Both the position numbers and the translations under genes were made by a program. Source: Oscillospiraceae bacterium (lineage in GTDB: Bacteria; Bacillota; Clostridia; Oscillospirales; Ruminococcaceae). Taken from it: a DNA stretch of 5,346 nucleotides. The stretch lies in contig WRIP01000106.1 in NCBI GenBank assembly GCA_009782665.1, positions 1 to 5,346 of the forward strand, given 5' to 3'. The notes beneath the pieces are model-generated. The model saw nothing but the letters and a program-made list of their open reading frames with translations. It ran no database searches and was not told the DNA's origin. Each line of letters begins with the position of its first letter. The stretch's first letter is position 1. Of this stretch, positions 1 through 5,346 are shown piece after piece.

Positions 1-599
1 CATAATTCCTTTACATATGGAAAGTCAGAAAGAAATGCTTCATAAGAAAGATTTTTGCCTGTAATGAAGTTATCTACTATTCCATCCATCAGATTTCTCG
101 GTAACAATATAGCCGCTGCAAATTGATTTGCTTGCCATTCAGTCCAATCATCCGCGGTTTTGGGATAATAATCTTTCCGATTATTTAGTGTTTCATTAGT
201 TGACCTGCAAGCAATGCTTGTATAATTTGAGTAGAACCTTTGATGTAGTATCCAATGAGCCAGCTCATGTGCTGCAGTAAACCGAAATCTACTTTTATGA
301 AGGTTATATAAACACTCATCGAAAATAATAGTCTGTCTTTGAACATTATTCATAACAGATGTATAACTCTGCTTATCATATATCCAAAATTCTTTTATCA
401 TATCGTGGAAACAGGTTTGACCCAAAATACTGTTATCCCTAGCCATTGTTGCAATCATAATATTAAGCTCAAAATCTAACTCCATGATGTTTTCTATGGG
501 AATAGGAGTGATGGTATTCAAGCAAGAGGGGCGTGTTTTTTGAAGTACTTGAAAAGCTATTCTTTCTATCTTAAGTTTTGAAAGAACAGGAACATCATC
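1..599 (-). CDS. ImmA/IrrE-family zinc metallopeptidase, 3'-partial, start codon apparently lost
   Basis: The frame is open for 199 codons from 599 to the left edge and continues outside the window. It carries HELAH (255-269) in the context AAHELAHW, the zinc-binding HExxH of the ImmA/IrrE (DUF955, COG2856) family, and about 35 residues on EWQANQFAAAILLP, the family's second conserved block with the probable third zinc-ligand Glu. Family members cleave or inactivate a partner XRE repressor, as ImmA does to ImmR of ICEBs1; the XRE gene lies directly upstream, 19 bases away. The N-terminal reading (DVPVLSKLKIERIA) matches the usual beginning of the family, yet an in-frame TAA (600-602) sits just before it and no ATG, GTG or TTG is available there. 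ATGs at 598 and 595 are in another frame that stops at 566. The first in-frame starts are a TTG at 521 and an ATG at 485, both without a clear ribosome binding site. I infer a one-base frameshift at the start or a sequencing error; the family call itself is secure. Confidence 0.85.
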
Positions 600-618
600 T
601 TAAAAATAACACTTCTCG

Positions 619-996
619 TTAAAAGTCAGCATTTTCATCCCCTTTTTCTAACCGATCAATAAAATCATTCCACTGTTCATCAGTAGCTGTTTCTTTTGCT
701 ACTCTTAATGCTCTTCTAACTATTTGTTTCTCTAAAATATATCCCGTTAAATCCGGTGGGGTGATGTTTTCTGCTTTACCTGCAAGATCAAATAGCATAC
801 TTCTCTCACTATTGGTTAATTCCAGAATATCTGCTAGTAATTCCAATTTATCAAGGTTGGGTGGATTTCTTCTTTGATTTTCTACATCGCTCCAAAATGT
901 TGCTGAATAACTTAGTCTACCTGCCATTTCGCGAAGGGTCATTCCTTTAGATATGCGTTTTGACTTTACATAACTACCGAAATTTGAACGAGTCAT
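619..996 (-). CDS. XRE-family helix-turn-helix transcriptional repressor (ImmA partner type)
   Basis: This 125-residue protein has an N-terminal Cro/C1-type helix-turn-helix at about residues 7-62: LREMAGRL is the first HTH helix, SATFWSDVE the recognition helix, followed by the typical ENQRRNPP turn. The C-terminal half (about 64-120) is a short helical region ending in DFIDRLEKGDENADF, similar in layout to the small XRE proteins paired with ImmA-like peptidases. The start ATG is preceded by GAGGTG with 7-base spacing. The gene is the first of a two-gene minus-strand unit with the metallopeptidase 19 bases downstream. By family precedent it should repress its own promoter and other element genes until the peptidase relieves it; the GTTAAC-like motifs in its promoter are the candidate operators. 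No phage or conjugation gene is visible in the window, so it could also be a stand-alone stress regulator. Confidence 0.9.
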   Translation of the reverse strand: MTRSNFGSYVKSKRISKGMTLREMAGRLSYSATFWSDVENQRRNPPNLDKLELLADILELTNSERSMLFDLAGKAENITPPDLTGYILEKQIVRRALRVAKETATDEQWNDFIDRLEKGDENADF

Positions 997-1017
997 AAAT
1001 ATTCACCTCAAATCAAT

Positions 1018-1073
1018 GTTAACTGTGCCGCTTGTTAGCTACTATGTTAACATCATCTATGGTTATTGTCAAC
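1018..1073 (-). promoter_or_regulatory. Candidate operator cluster of GTTAAC-like motifs over the XRE promoter
   Basis: Four GTYARC hexamers occur in 56 bases: GTTAAC (1018-1023), GTTAGC (1034-1039), GTTAAC (1046-1051) and GTCAAC (1068-1073). The third lies in the perfect 10-base palindrome ATGTTAACAT (1044-1053), which coincides with the -10 element, and the second and third form an imperfect inverted repeat. The fourth overlaps the -35. Placement over the promoter fits autorepression by the XRE protein; binding is inferred. Confidence 0.45.
1044..1072 (-). promoter_or_regulatory. Sigma-A-type promoter for the XRE/ImmA unit
   Basis: Read on the minus strand, a perfect -35 TTGACA (1067-1072) is followed after 17 bases by TAACAT (1044-1049), a 4-of-6 match to the -10 consensus. 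The predicted start near 1037 would give a leader of about 40 bases before the XRE ATG at 996. Confidence 0.65.
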
Positions 1074-1171
1074 CGTTTGTATAAAGAGGGGGTGACAGAC
1101 AGAAATGAATCCGGTTGTAATCTAAAAAACTATACTTCACCTGATAAAGAAAATTAGGAGTTATTCATCTG

Positions 1172-1180
1172 TGGTATACT
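1172..1180 (+). promoter_or_regulatory. Extended -10 promoter for the EamA transporter gene
   Basis: TGGTATACT contains the TGn extension plus TATACT (1175-1180), a 5-of-6 match to the -10 consensus. The position 17 bases upstream (1152-1157, AATTAG) is a poor -35, which an extended -10 can compensate for. Transcription would start near 1187, about 28 bases before the TTG start. Confidence 0.5.
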
Positions 1181-1199
1181 ATGTTAGACAGATACAACA

Positions 1200-1217
1200 G
1201 GGGAGGATTCGAGTTTG
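1200..1217 (+). promoter_or_regulatory. Ribosome binding site fixing a TTG start
   Basis: GGGGAGGA (1200-1207 region) contains a full GGAGG, 8 bases before TTG at 1215-1217. No in-frame ATG or GTG lies between the promoter and this TTG, and the hydrophobic first helix begins about 10 residues later, so the TTG start is well supported. Confidence 0.7.
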
Positions 1218-2063
1218 ACACGAAAACAAGACAGCCCAGCTTTGGGATATATTTCGGTATTGGCAACGGCATTACTTTGGAGTACCGGAGGTTTGTTTAT
1301 CAAGTTAGTACCATGGTCCGGACTTAGCATTAATGCTGCGCGTTGTGCAGTAGCTTTTCTGTTTAAGATTATAACCAGACACAGCATAAAACTCGAGTTC
1401 AACAAGTATACGATTACTGGTGGTCTTGCGATGGCAGCAACCACAACCCTCTTTGCCTATGCGAATAAGCTGACCACCTCAGCGAACGCCATAATGCTTC
1501 AATACTCCTTCCCGATGTTTCTAATACTCATAATATGCATCACCTGTAGAACCAGACCTAAGACTATTGATATTGTTACCTCGATAATTATTACGCTAGG
1601 GGTATTTTTCTGTTGCCTCGACGATATGGGTTCAGGGGGACTTTTCGGGAATGCACTAGCATTAGTGTCAGGGTTGACCTTTGCACTCTACTTCTTTATC
1701 AATGCCAATGAGCATTCAAAACCTGATGATGCAAACTGCATTGGGTTCCTAATTAGTTTTCTCATCGGTTTTCCCGCACTAATCTCGGAACAGGATTATT
1801 CCATTATGCCATTATTATATATTTTGATACTGGGTGCGATACAATTAGGACTGGCATACAGACTGTTGGAGTATGGCATTAAACGTATACCTGCGGTGAG
1901 TGCTTCCTTTATCTCTACCATTGAACCGGTAATGAATCCGATATGGGTAGCGATATTCTATCATGAGAAGGTAGGTATCTATGCGGTTATCGGATCGGTT
2001 TTAGTTATATCAGCAACTCTGTTCTACAGTGTGTTTGGCTCCAAATCTGCACAGGGCGTATAA
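1215..2063 (+). CDS. EamA/DMT-superfamily transporter, 10 membrane helices
   Basis: This 282-residue integral membrane protein has about ten hydrophobic segments: roughly 11-31, 36-53, 67-84, 90-110, 117-134, 141-162, 174-190, 198-216, 222-246 and 253-272. They form two five-helix halves, the duplicated EamA arrangement of the drug/metabolite transporter superfamily, at that family's usual length of 280-300. Typical blocks are ATALLWSTGGLFIK in helix 1 and STIEPVMNPIWVAIFYHEK near the penultimate helix, where the conserved glutamate-proline and final glutamate of family members sit. The family exports or imports amino acids, sugars, nucleosides or drugs; the substrate cannot be told from sequence. 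Translation starts at TTG. The gene is monocistronic: divergent from XRE, with its own promoter, and followed 19 bases later by a terminator shared with the convergent gene. Neither neighbour suggests a substrate. Confidence 0.9.
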   Translation: MTRKQDSPALGYISVLATALLWSTGGLFIKLVPWSGLSINAARCAVAFLFKIITRHSIKLEFNKYTITGGLAMAATTTLFAYANKLTTSANAIMLQYSFPMFLILIICITCRTRPKTIDIVTSIIITLGVFFCCLDDMGSGGLFGNALALVSGLTFALYFFINANEHSKPDDANCIGFLISFLIGFPALISEQDYSIMPLLYILILGAIQLGLAYRLLEYGIKRIPAVSASFISTIEPVMNPIWVAIFYHEKVGIYAVIGSVLVISATLFYSVFGSKSAQGV

Positions 2064-2082
2064 GATAAGGATAAAAGATAAA

Positions 2083-2104
2083 TCCGCTGTGTTTACACAG
2101 CGGA
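2083..2104. terminator. Bidirectional rho-independent terminator between convergent genes
   Basis: TCCGCTGTG (2083-2091) and CACAGCGGA (2096-2104) form a perfect 9-base-pair GC-rich stem with a TTTA loop. It lies about 20 bases from both the transporter stop (2063) and the membrane protein stop (2125). On the minus strand the stem is followed by T-rich sequence (TTTATCTTTTATCC); on the plus strand the T-rich part (ATATTTTGTTTTAG) begins about ten bases on, so termination is probably stronger for the minus-strand gene. Confidence 0.8.
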
Positions 2105-2124
2105 ATACTTATGCATATTTTGTT

Positions 2125-3867
2125 TTAGTTATCCCAATCATCTGCCTTGTAGATATTATCTGAGTACTGGTTTCGACGATTTCGTTGCTGTCGCCAAGGT
2201 TTCTTAGTATCACCGCTTGGTGGTTGTATCGCTTCGGTCGGGTCAGTCTCATCCTGAGCGAGCACAAACTCACCGGTATTCTGCTGGTAGTCAAAGATGA
2301 CGGTATCCTCTTCATAGTTCGTGTTGTAGTTTGAAAAATAGTTGTTGTCTTCTAACTCATCTTCTTCCGCATACTCACGGCGTTTTGCGCGTTCCTTCAT
2401 TACTAACAGTATGCCGACAATAGCAGCAACCACGACAACGACAGTTATGATGATGAATATAATCAGGCTGTTTGATGCTTTTGATTTATCACCTTCTTCT
2501 TCCGGAGTATCATCGTTAGAGGAATCGGAGCTATCCCCCTTCAGGAAATTAGCGGTGATGGTCACATCTCCCGCAGGCATGCTAAAGGTGGTAGCAGCAG
2601 CATTGACATCGGCAAAACTGCCTCCTCCCTCACAGGTCCAACAATCAAAGGTATATCCAGCTTGTGCAGTTGCACGAATGGTAATCTTCTGTCCTTCGTG
2701 CGCCTTATTCTGGTTTATTACAATATTTCCGTTTCCCACAACGGTTGTCTTAATCTCAAACATACCAGAATCATTATCATCGGTATCATCGGTGTTTCCT
2801 GGCTCCGGATTATTCGTTTGTCCTGAAGCTTCCTTAAAGGATGCAGTAACGGTAGTCGCATTGGACGGCATGGTGAAAACTGTCTCTACCGCCTTGCTGT
2901 CGACGAATTTTCCACCGTCGCTACTCACCCAACTATCAAACAAGTAACCATCCCCGGGTATAGCAGATACCTTGATCTCCTGTCCTTCGTAGTAGTTCCC
3001 GTCTACATCCCAGACCTTTCCACCGGTACTGGACATTATTACAAATTTGTATGTCTTTACAAACGTTGCCGTCACCGTGACATTCTTGTCCGGCATGGTA
3101 AAGGTCGTCTCGCGTGCGGCACTGCTCTCAAACTCGCCACCTGCATTGGTGGTCCATTCAAGGAATGCATAGCCTGCAGAAGCGGTAGCTGACAATGAAA
3201 TCTTAGCTCCTGGAATATATATATCTGAAACATCGTTTACCGTGCCGCCTTCGGTACCCTTTACAAGGAGCGAATAAGATACCGGTATTGTAACTGCCTC
3301 GGATTTGGGACCATAATCACTGGCATACCCCATTCCGTATACTCTGGCAGCAACTGAATAACTCTTACCTTCCGATAGCGATGAAATGGTACCGCTGGTA
3401 GATGAACTGTTAATCTTTCCTTTTAAACTATTGTTCTCATAAATCTCTATTTCAAAACTCGAGATGGGTGAACTGTTGCTTATCTCATATGAAACACCAC
3501 CTGAAGCATTCAGCGCGATAGAAATGCTTGGTGCAGGAATTTTTGTAATTACTACCTGTATGTTTGTGGTATTGGCAGGTAGGGTATTGGTTTGAGCAAA
3601 AGTACCGTTTATGGTTGGATAGTAATTGTTGTTACTGACACTCACTGCCACGACAATTGGAGAACTGCCGTTGGTAGTAATATTCGCCGAACCATTAAAC
3701 CCGGTACCACCGACAAACAAGGGTGCTCCATCCTGAGAAACGGCAACAACCGCACCTCCTGAACTATCGGAGACTGTGACGGTACCCTCATCAGCTAGTA
3801 CCTGAAATGGGATAAGTAGAATTATGACAAATATGACAAATATAGAAAAAAGTTTCTTAAACACCAT
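2125..3867 (-). CDS. Secreted, membrane-anchored protein with Fn3-like region and three InlB-type repeats
   Basis: This 580-residue protein begins with a signal peptide (about 1-25; KK, long hydrophobic core, VLA before D26). Residues 26-110 are a Ser/Thr/Asn/Gly-rich beta-type region I do not recognise. Residues 112-196 resemble a fibronectin type III domain (SLSEGKSYSVAARVYG). Three repeats of about 75 residues follow (198-271, 273-346, 369-443), each with a GY.F..W core, GG.F, T.F.MP and a final T.TA.F; this is the divergent InlB B-repeat/Listeria-Bacteroides pattern of cell-surface proteins. An acidic linker separates repeats 2 and 3. A single membrane helix (467-490) with a KERAKRR stop-transfer leaves a 90-residue polar tail in the cytoplasm. 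No LPxTG motif is present. The ATG has GGAGG six bases upstream. I infer a surface adhesion, sensing or envelope role; ligand and function are unknown. The gene ends at the bidirectional hairpin and lies downstream of the BTAD regulator. Confidence 0.88.
   Translation of the reverse strand: MVFKKLFSIFVIFVIILLIPFQVLADEGTVTVSDSSGGAVVAVSQDGAPLFVGGTGFNGSANITTNGSSPIVVAVSVSNNNYYPTINGTFAQTNTLPANTTNIQVVITKIPAPSISIALNASGGVSYEISNSSPISSFEIEIYENNSLKGKINSSSTSGTISSLSEGKSYSVAARVYGMGYASDYGPKSEAVTIPVSYSLLVKGTEGGTVNDVSDIYIPGAKISLSATASAGYAFLEWTTNAGGEFESSAARETTFTMPDKNVTVTATFVKTYKFVIMSSTGGKVWDVDGNYYEGQEIKVSAIPGDGYLFDSWVSSDGGKFVDSKAVETVFTMPSNATTVTASFKEASGQTNNPEPGNTDDTDDNDSGMFEIKTTVVGNGNIVINQNKAHEGQKITIRATAQAGYTFDCWTCEGGGSFADVNAAATTFSMPAGDVTITANFLKGDSSDSSNDDTPEEEGDKSKASNSLIIFIIITVVVVVAAIVGILLVMKERAKRREYAEEDELEDNNYFSNYNTNYEEDTVIFDYQQNTGEFVLAQDETDPTEAIQPPSGDTKKPWRQQRNRRNQYSDNIYKADDWDN
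2398..2469 (-). other. C-terminal transmembrane helix of the repeat protein
   Basis: Residues 467-490 are an uninterrupted run of Leu, Ile, Val, Phe and Ala with a VVVVVAAIVGILLV core, followed at once by KERAKRR. With the N-terminal signal peptide this predicts a type I topology: repeats outside, last 90 residues inside. Confidence 0.85.
2539..3276 (-). repeat. Three InlB-type protein repeats within the membrane protein gene
   Basis: Copies lie at 3055-3276, 2830-3051 and 2539-2763. Copies 1 and 2 are nearly contiguous; copy 3 follows a Thr/Asp/Asn/Gly/Pro-rich acidic linker of about 22 residues. They share residue patterns rather than long identical DNA, so the duplication is old. Copy 3 alone carries the cysteines (CWTC). 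Confidence 0.75.
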
Positions 3868-3958
3868 GTTTTCCTCCGGTATCTGACTAGATTCGGCAGT
3901 TAGAGAAATGAGTATCCATTAGCAGTATTCAACGATGTAAAAACCTGTATTTCGCTAG

Positions 3959-4007
3959 TTGTCAAACTTAACAGTATTCTGAATATTATGGCTACACTGT
4001 TTGACAA
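3959..4007. repeat. Perfect 9-base inverted repeat at the repeat-protein promoter start site
   Basis: TTGTCAAAC (3959-3967) and GTTTGACAA (3999-4007) are exact inverted copies with centres 40 bases apart. The match extends inward with a five-base offset: AACAGT (3970-3975) and ACTGT (3996-4000 region) are also complementary. The right copy touches the -10 and the likely start site; the left lies some 35 bases into the leader. It could be a two-site operator or a leader hairpin. Each arm also contains TTGACA in divergent orientation. Confidence 0.5.
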
Positions 4008-4035
4008 TTATATATAACATTACTAGAAAAATCAA
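4007..4035 (-). promoter_or_regulatory. Near-consensus promoter for the repeat-protein gene
   Basis: On the minus strand, TTGATT (4030-4035) is followed after exactly 17 bases by a perfect TATAAT (4007-4012). The start would fall near 4000, giving a leader of about 130 bases before the ATG at 3867. A second, weaker option uses TTGACA (3960-3965) with only a poor -10 (TTTACA, 18-base spacing). Confidence 0.6.
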
Positions 4036-4115
4036 TGTATTTTAAGGGTATATATCAGCCGCACTAACATATAAAATGTAACCAAAGCAACATAATTGTG
4101 TACGCTGTTTCTCAT
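4032..4115 (-). CDS. Possible 27-residue hydrophobic small protein (doubtful)
   Basis: An ATG at 4115 opens a 27-codon frame ending in TGA (4032-4034). AGGA lies four bases upstream of the ATG, a modest ribosome binding site. The peptide has a polar start (MRNSVHNY) and a hydrophobic middle (VALVTFYMLVRLIYTL), as in a single-span membrane peptide. It lies immediately upstream of, and partly overlaps, the promoter of the repeat-protein gene. I recognise no family, and a frame of this size arises easily by chance in AT-rich DNA. Confidence 0.2.
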   Translation of the reverse strand: MRNSVHNYVALVTFYMLVRLIYTLKIH

Positions 4116-4140
4116 TAAATCCTGATTATTTTCGATAGCA

Positions 4141-4177
4141 AATTCTTCATTGTTCCGAAACGAGAACACATCGAATT
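4141..4177. repeat. Imperfect palindrome in the intergenic region
   Basis: Inner arms TGTTC (4151-4155) and GAACA (4164-4168) are separated by 8 bases; outer arms AATTC (4141-4145) and GAATT (4173-4177) flank them with 5- and 4-base gaps. It lies about 110 bases upstream of the repeat-protein -35, so it could be an upstream activator site, or chance. It is not a LexA box, which has the opposite half-site order (GAAC N4 GTTC). Confidence 0.3.
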
Positions 4178-4278
4178 CAATAAATATCAGTGGGCGGGAT
4201 GGGAGCTATTATCTACCGAACTAAACTAAAAAACTCAGTTGCTTCAGGAATACCGATAAAGCACAACACTCTCTTGAA

Positions 4279-5346
4279 TCAGGAGATTATTAGAGGTTGT
4301 ATTCTCACATCAATCTTGGTGGTAGCCTTAGGATGATCCTTGCGGAAGCTCTGTAGTATCCTGTCGACTACCATCTCACCTGTCTCAAAGCTCACGGTAT
4401 AGATTAACACCAAGTACTGTGAAACACTGTAGCGGGTGAATACGTCACTGCGTCTTAGAGTTTCCTGTATCGAATCATATAGCATACTCATAGAATTGTT
4501 GAGTACTCGTCTCGATGGTGTTTCTCCTACTGCACCGGTCACGGTCAGTAACCCGATATATGCCGAATGCCCGGTTCTTGAGGCAGTACGCAGCTCTATG
4601 CGATAGATATCTTTGAAGAACTCATACTCACAGTAGAAAGCTCCCGAAAGATACTCTGGCTCGTTCATCGAATGACGTATTGCTACCAAGTCCATCTCGG
4701 TGATGTTGTTGGTCTGTCGAACCTGCTTATACAGTGATATCAATTCCTCAGAGGGATTGATACCGAGTTGGGTAAAATATAGGGTGGTTATATAGTTGTA
4801 GTGTTCGATTGCCGCAGAGTAGGCACCCGATTCTACCAAAGCATTGATGATAATGCGATGAAAATCCTCAATATATGGGTCAATTTCAATTGCCTTACGA
4901 CAGACCGCAACAATGTCCTGCCACAGAAGTCTCTCTTCTAGCATTTCTACGATTTCGAGTACCGCGTTAATATATAGTGAATGGAAGTAGGCATGTAAGG
5001 GAACTACCCAGGATTCGTATGAAGACTTGACTAAAAAATCATCGGTGTAGCTATTCAATGCTTGTTTTAGGATATTTAGCTTATCCTCATATGAGATATC
5101 ACTGTTTTGGCTGTCATTGATCAATCCTTCGAAAATCTCATAATCACACACTATCGGTATTCGTGGGTTGATTTGGTAGCTGCCTCTTGAGTAGGTAACA
5201 ATTTCTAAAGGGTATTCGAGCGGATCAAGCAGCGAACGAGCACGAAATAGTATAGTTTTGAGGGTATTGTTCGGATTAAGAACAACATCATCCTCAGATG
5301 GCCATAGTACATCTATCATTTCACTTTGGGTAATAACTCTGTCACG
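4279..5346 (-). CDS. BTAD (SARP-like) transcriptional regulator with degenerate GGDEF-like C-terminus, 5'-partial
   Basis: The frame is open from the right window edge to TGA at 4279-4281, giving 355 visible residues; the first ATG (5319) is internal, because the preceding codons (RDRVITQSE) already belong to the fold. Visible residues 1-60 are the second half of an OmpR-type winged helix: the LWPSEDD turn, the NNTLKTILFRARSLL recognition helix region and the SRGSYQI wing. Residues 66-212 are the bacterial transcriptional activator domain, a TPR-like helical bundle (CDYEIFEGL at its start, then repeated helices to LYKQV). Residues 235-350 look like a GGDEF fold (GAFYCEYEFFKDIYR, then LRRSDVFTRY) in which the GGDEF signature is replaced by SVSQY (4414-4428), so cyclase activity is not expected. 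It should activate or modulate transcription, possibly of the repeat-protein gene 411 bases downstream on the same strand. No clear terminator follows it. Confidence 0.85.
   Translation of the reverse strand, partial: RDRVITQSEMIDVLWPSEDDVVLNPNNTLKTILFRARSLLDPLEYPLEIVTYSRGSYQINPRIPIVCDYEIFEGLINDSQNSDISYEDKLNILKQALNSYTDDFLVKSSYESWVVPLHAYFHSLYINAVLEIVEMLEERLLWQDIVAVCRKAIEIDPYIEDFHRIIINALVESGAYSAAIEHYNYITTLYFTQLGINPSEELISLYKQVRQTNNITEMDLVAIRHSMNEPEYLSGAFYCEYEFFKDIYRIELRTASRTGHSAYIGLLTVTGAVGETPSRRVLNNSMSMLYDSIQETLRRSDVFTRYSVSQYLVLIYTVSFETGEMVVDRILQSFRKDHPKATTKIDVRIQPLIIS

Larger units (their letters stand above)
3868..4278. other. 411-base intergenic region upstream of the repeat-protein gene
   Basis: No convincing gene is present. 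The stretch holds the GGAGG ribosome binding site of the repeat-protein gene (just above 3867), a near-consensus minus-strand promoter (4007-4035), an inverted repeat around its start site (3959-4007), an imperfect palindrome (4141-4177) and a 27-codon minus-strand ORF of doubtful status (4032-4115). The part next to the regulator stop (about 4180-4278) shows a short T run on the minus strand but no good hairpin. Confidence 0.7.

Noticed and set aside
1092..1157. 21-codon GTG frame on the plus strand between XRE and the transporter
   Set aside because: The purine run is too close to the GTG to act as a ribosome binding site, no promoter precedes it and the peptide is polar and unremarkable.
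1184..1444. 86-codon minus-strand frame opposite the start of the transporter gene
   Set aside because: It is antisense to the well-supported transporter gene, has no ribosome binding site that stands out and resembles no family; a shadow frame.
2109..2315. 68-codon minus-strand frame at the 3' end of the repeat-protein gene
   Set aside because: It overlaps the tail of the real gene in another frame, with no supporting signal.
2342..2947. 201-codon plus-strand frame inside the repeat-protein gene
   Set aside because: Its Ser/Val-rich sequence is the antisense of the repeat-coding DNA, and the opposite frame has signal peptide, repeats and membrane helix.
4226..4278. Terminator after the BTAD regulator (T run on the minus strand near 4226-4231)
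   Set aside because: I could not find a stable stem immediately before the T run, so read-through toward the repeat-protein gene remains possible.
1..5346. CRISPR array, tRNA, rRNA, insertion sequence
   Set aside because: No regularly spaced repeats, no tRNA- or rRNA-like segments, no transposase or terminal inverted repeats were seen on either strand.

Overview
The window looks like chromosome from a low-to-moderate GC Gram-positive bacterium, most likely a Clostridia/Lachnospiraceae-type Firmicute. This is inferred from strong GGAGG-type ribosome binding sites, consensus sigma-A-like promoters, a TTG start behind a perfect Shine-Dalgarno, an ImmA/XRE pair, InlB-type repeats in a secreted membrane-anchored protein, and a BTAD (SARP-like) regulator with a GGDEF-like tail. 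Species cannot be told from the window.

Layout: (1) positions 1-996, minus strand: an XRE-family repressor followed by an ImmA/IrrE-type zinc metallopeptidase whose 3' part runs off the left edge. The peptidase frame has an intact HELAH active site but no usable start codon: the ATGs at the expected place are in another frame, which suggests a one-base lesion (or sequence error). This pair is visibly more AT-rich than the rest. (2) 997-1214: divergent control region with a good minus-strand promoter for XRE embedded in repeated GTTAAC-like motifs, and an extended -10 promoter for the plus-strand gene. (3) 1215-2063, plus strand: a ten-helix EamA/DMT-family transporter. (4) 2083-2104: a hairpin that ends both this gene and the convergent next one. 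(5) 2125-3867, minus strand: a 580-residue protein with signal peptide, Fn3-like region, three InlB-type repeats, one C-terminal membrane helix and a 90-residue cytoplasmic tail. (6) 3868-4278: a 411-base intergenic region with a near-consensus minus-strand promoter, a perfect 9-base inverted repeat across its start site, an imperfect palindrome farther up and a doubtful 27-codon ORF. (7) 4279-5346, minus strand, 5' end outside the window: a winged-helix/BTAD transcriptional regulator with a C-terminal degenerate GGDEF-like domain.

How they may work together: XRE and ImmA form a known repressor/anti-repressor-protease arrangement, here possibly broken. The BTAD regulator and the InlB-repeat membrane protein are consecutive and codirectional, and the long palindrome-bearing gap between them makes the regulator a reasonable candidate for controlling the membrane protein gene; this is inference from position only. 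The transporter looks like an independent single-gene unit.
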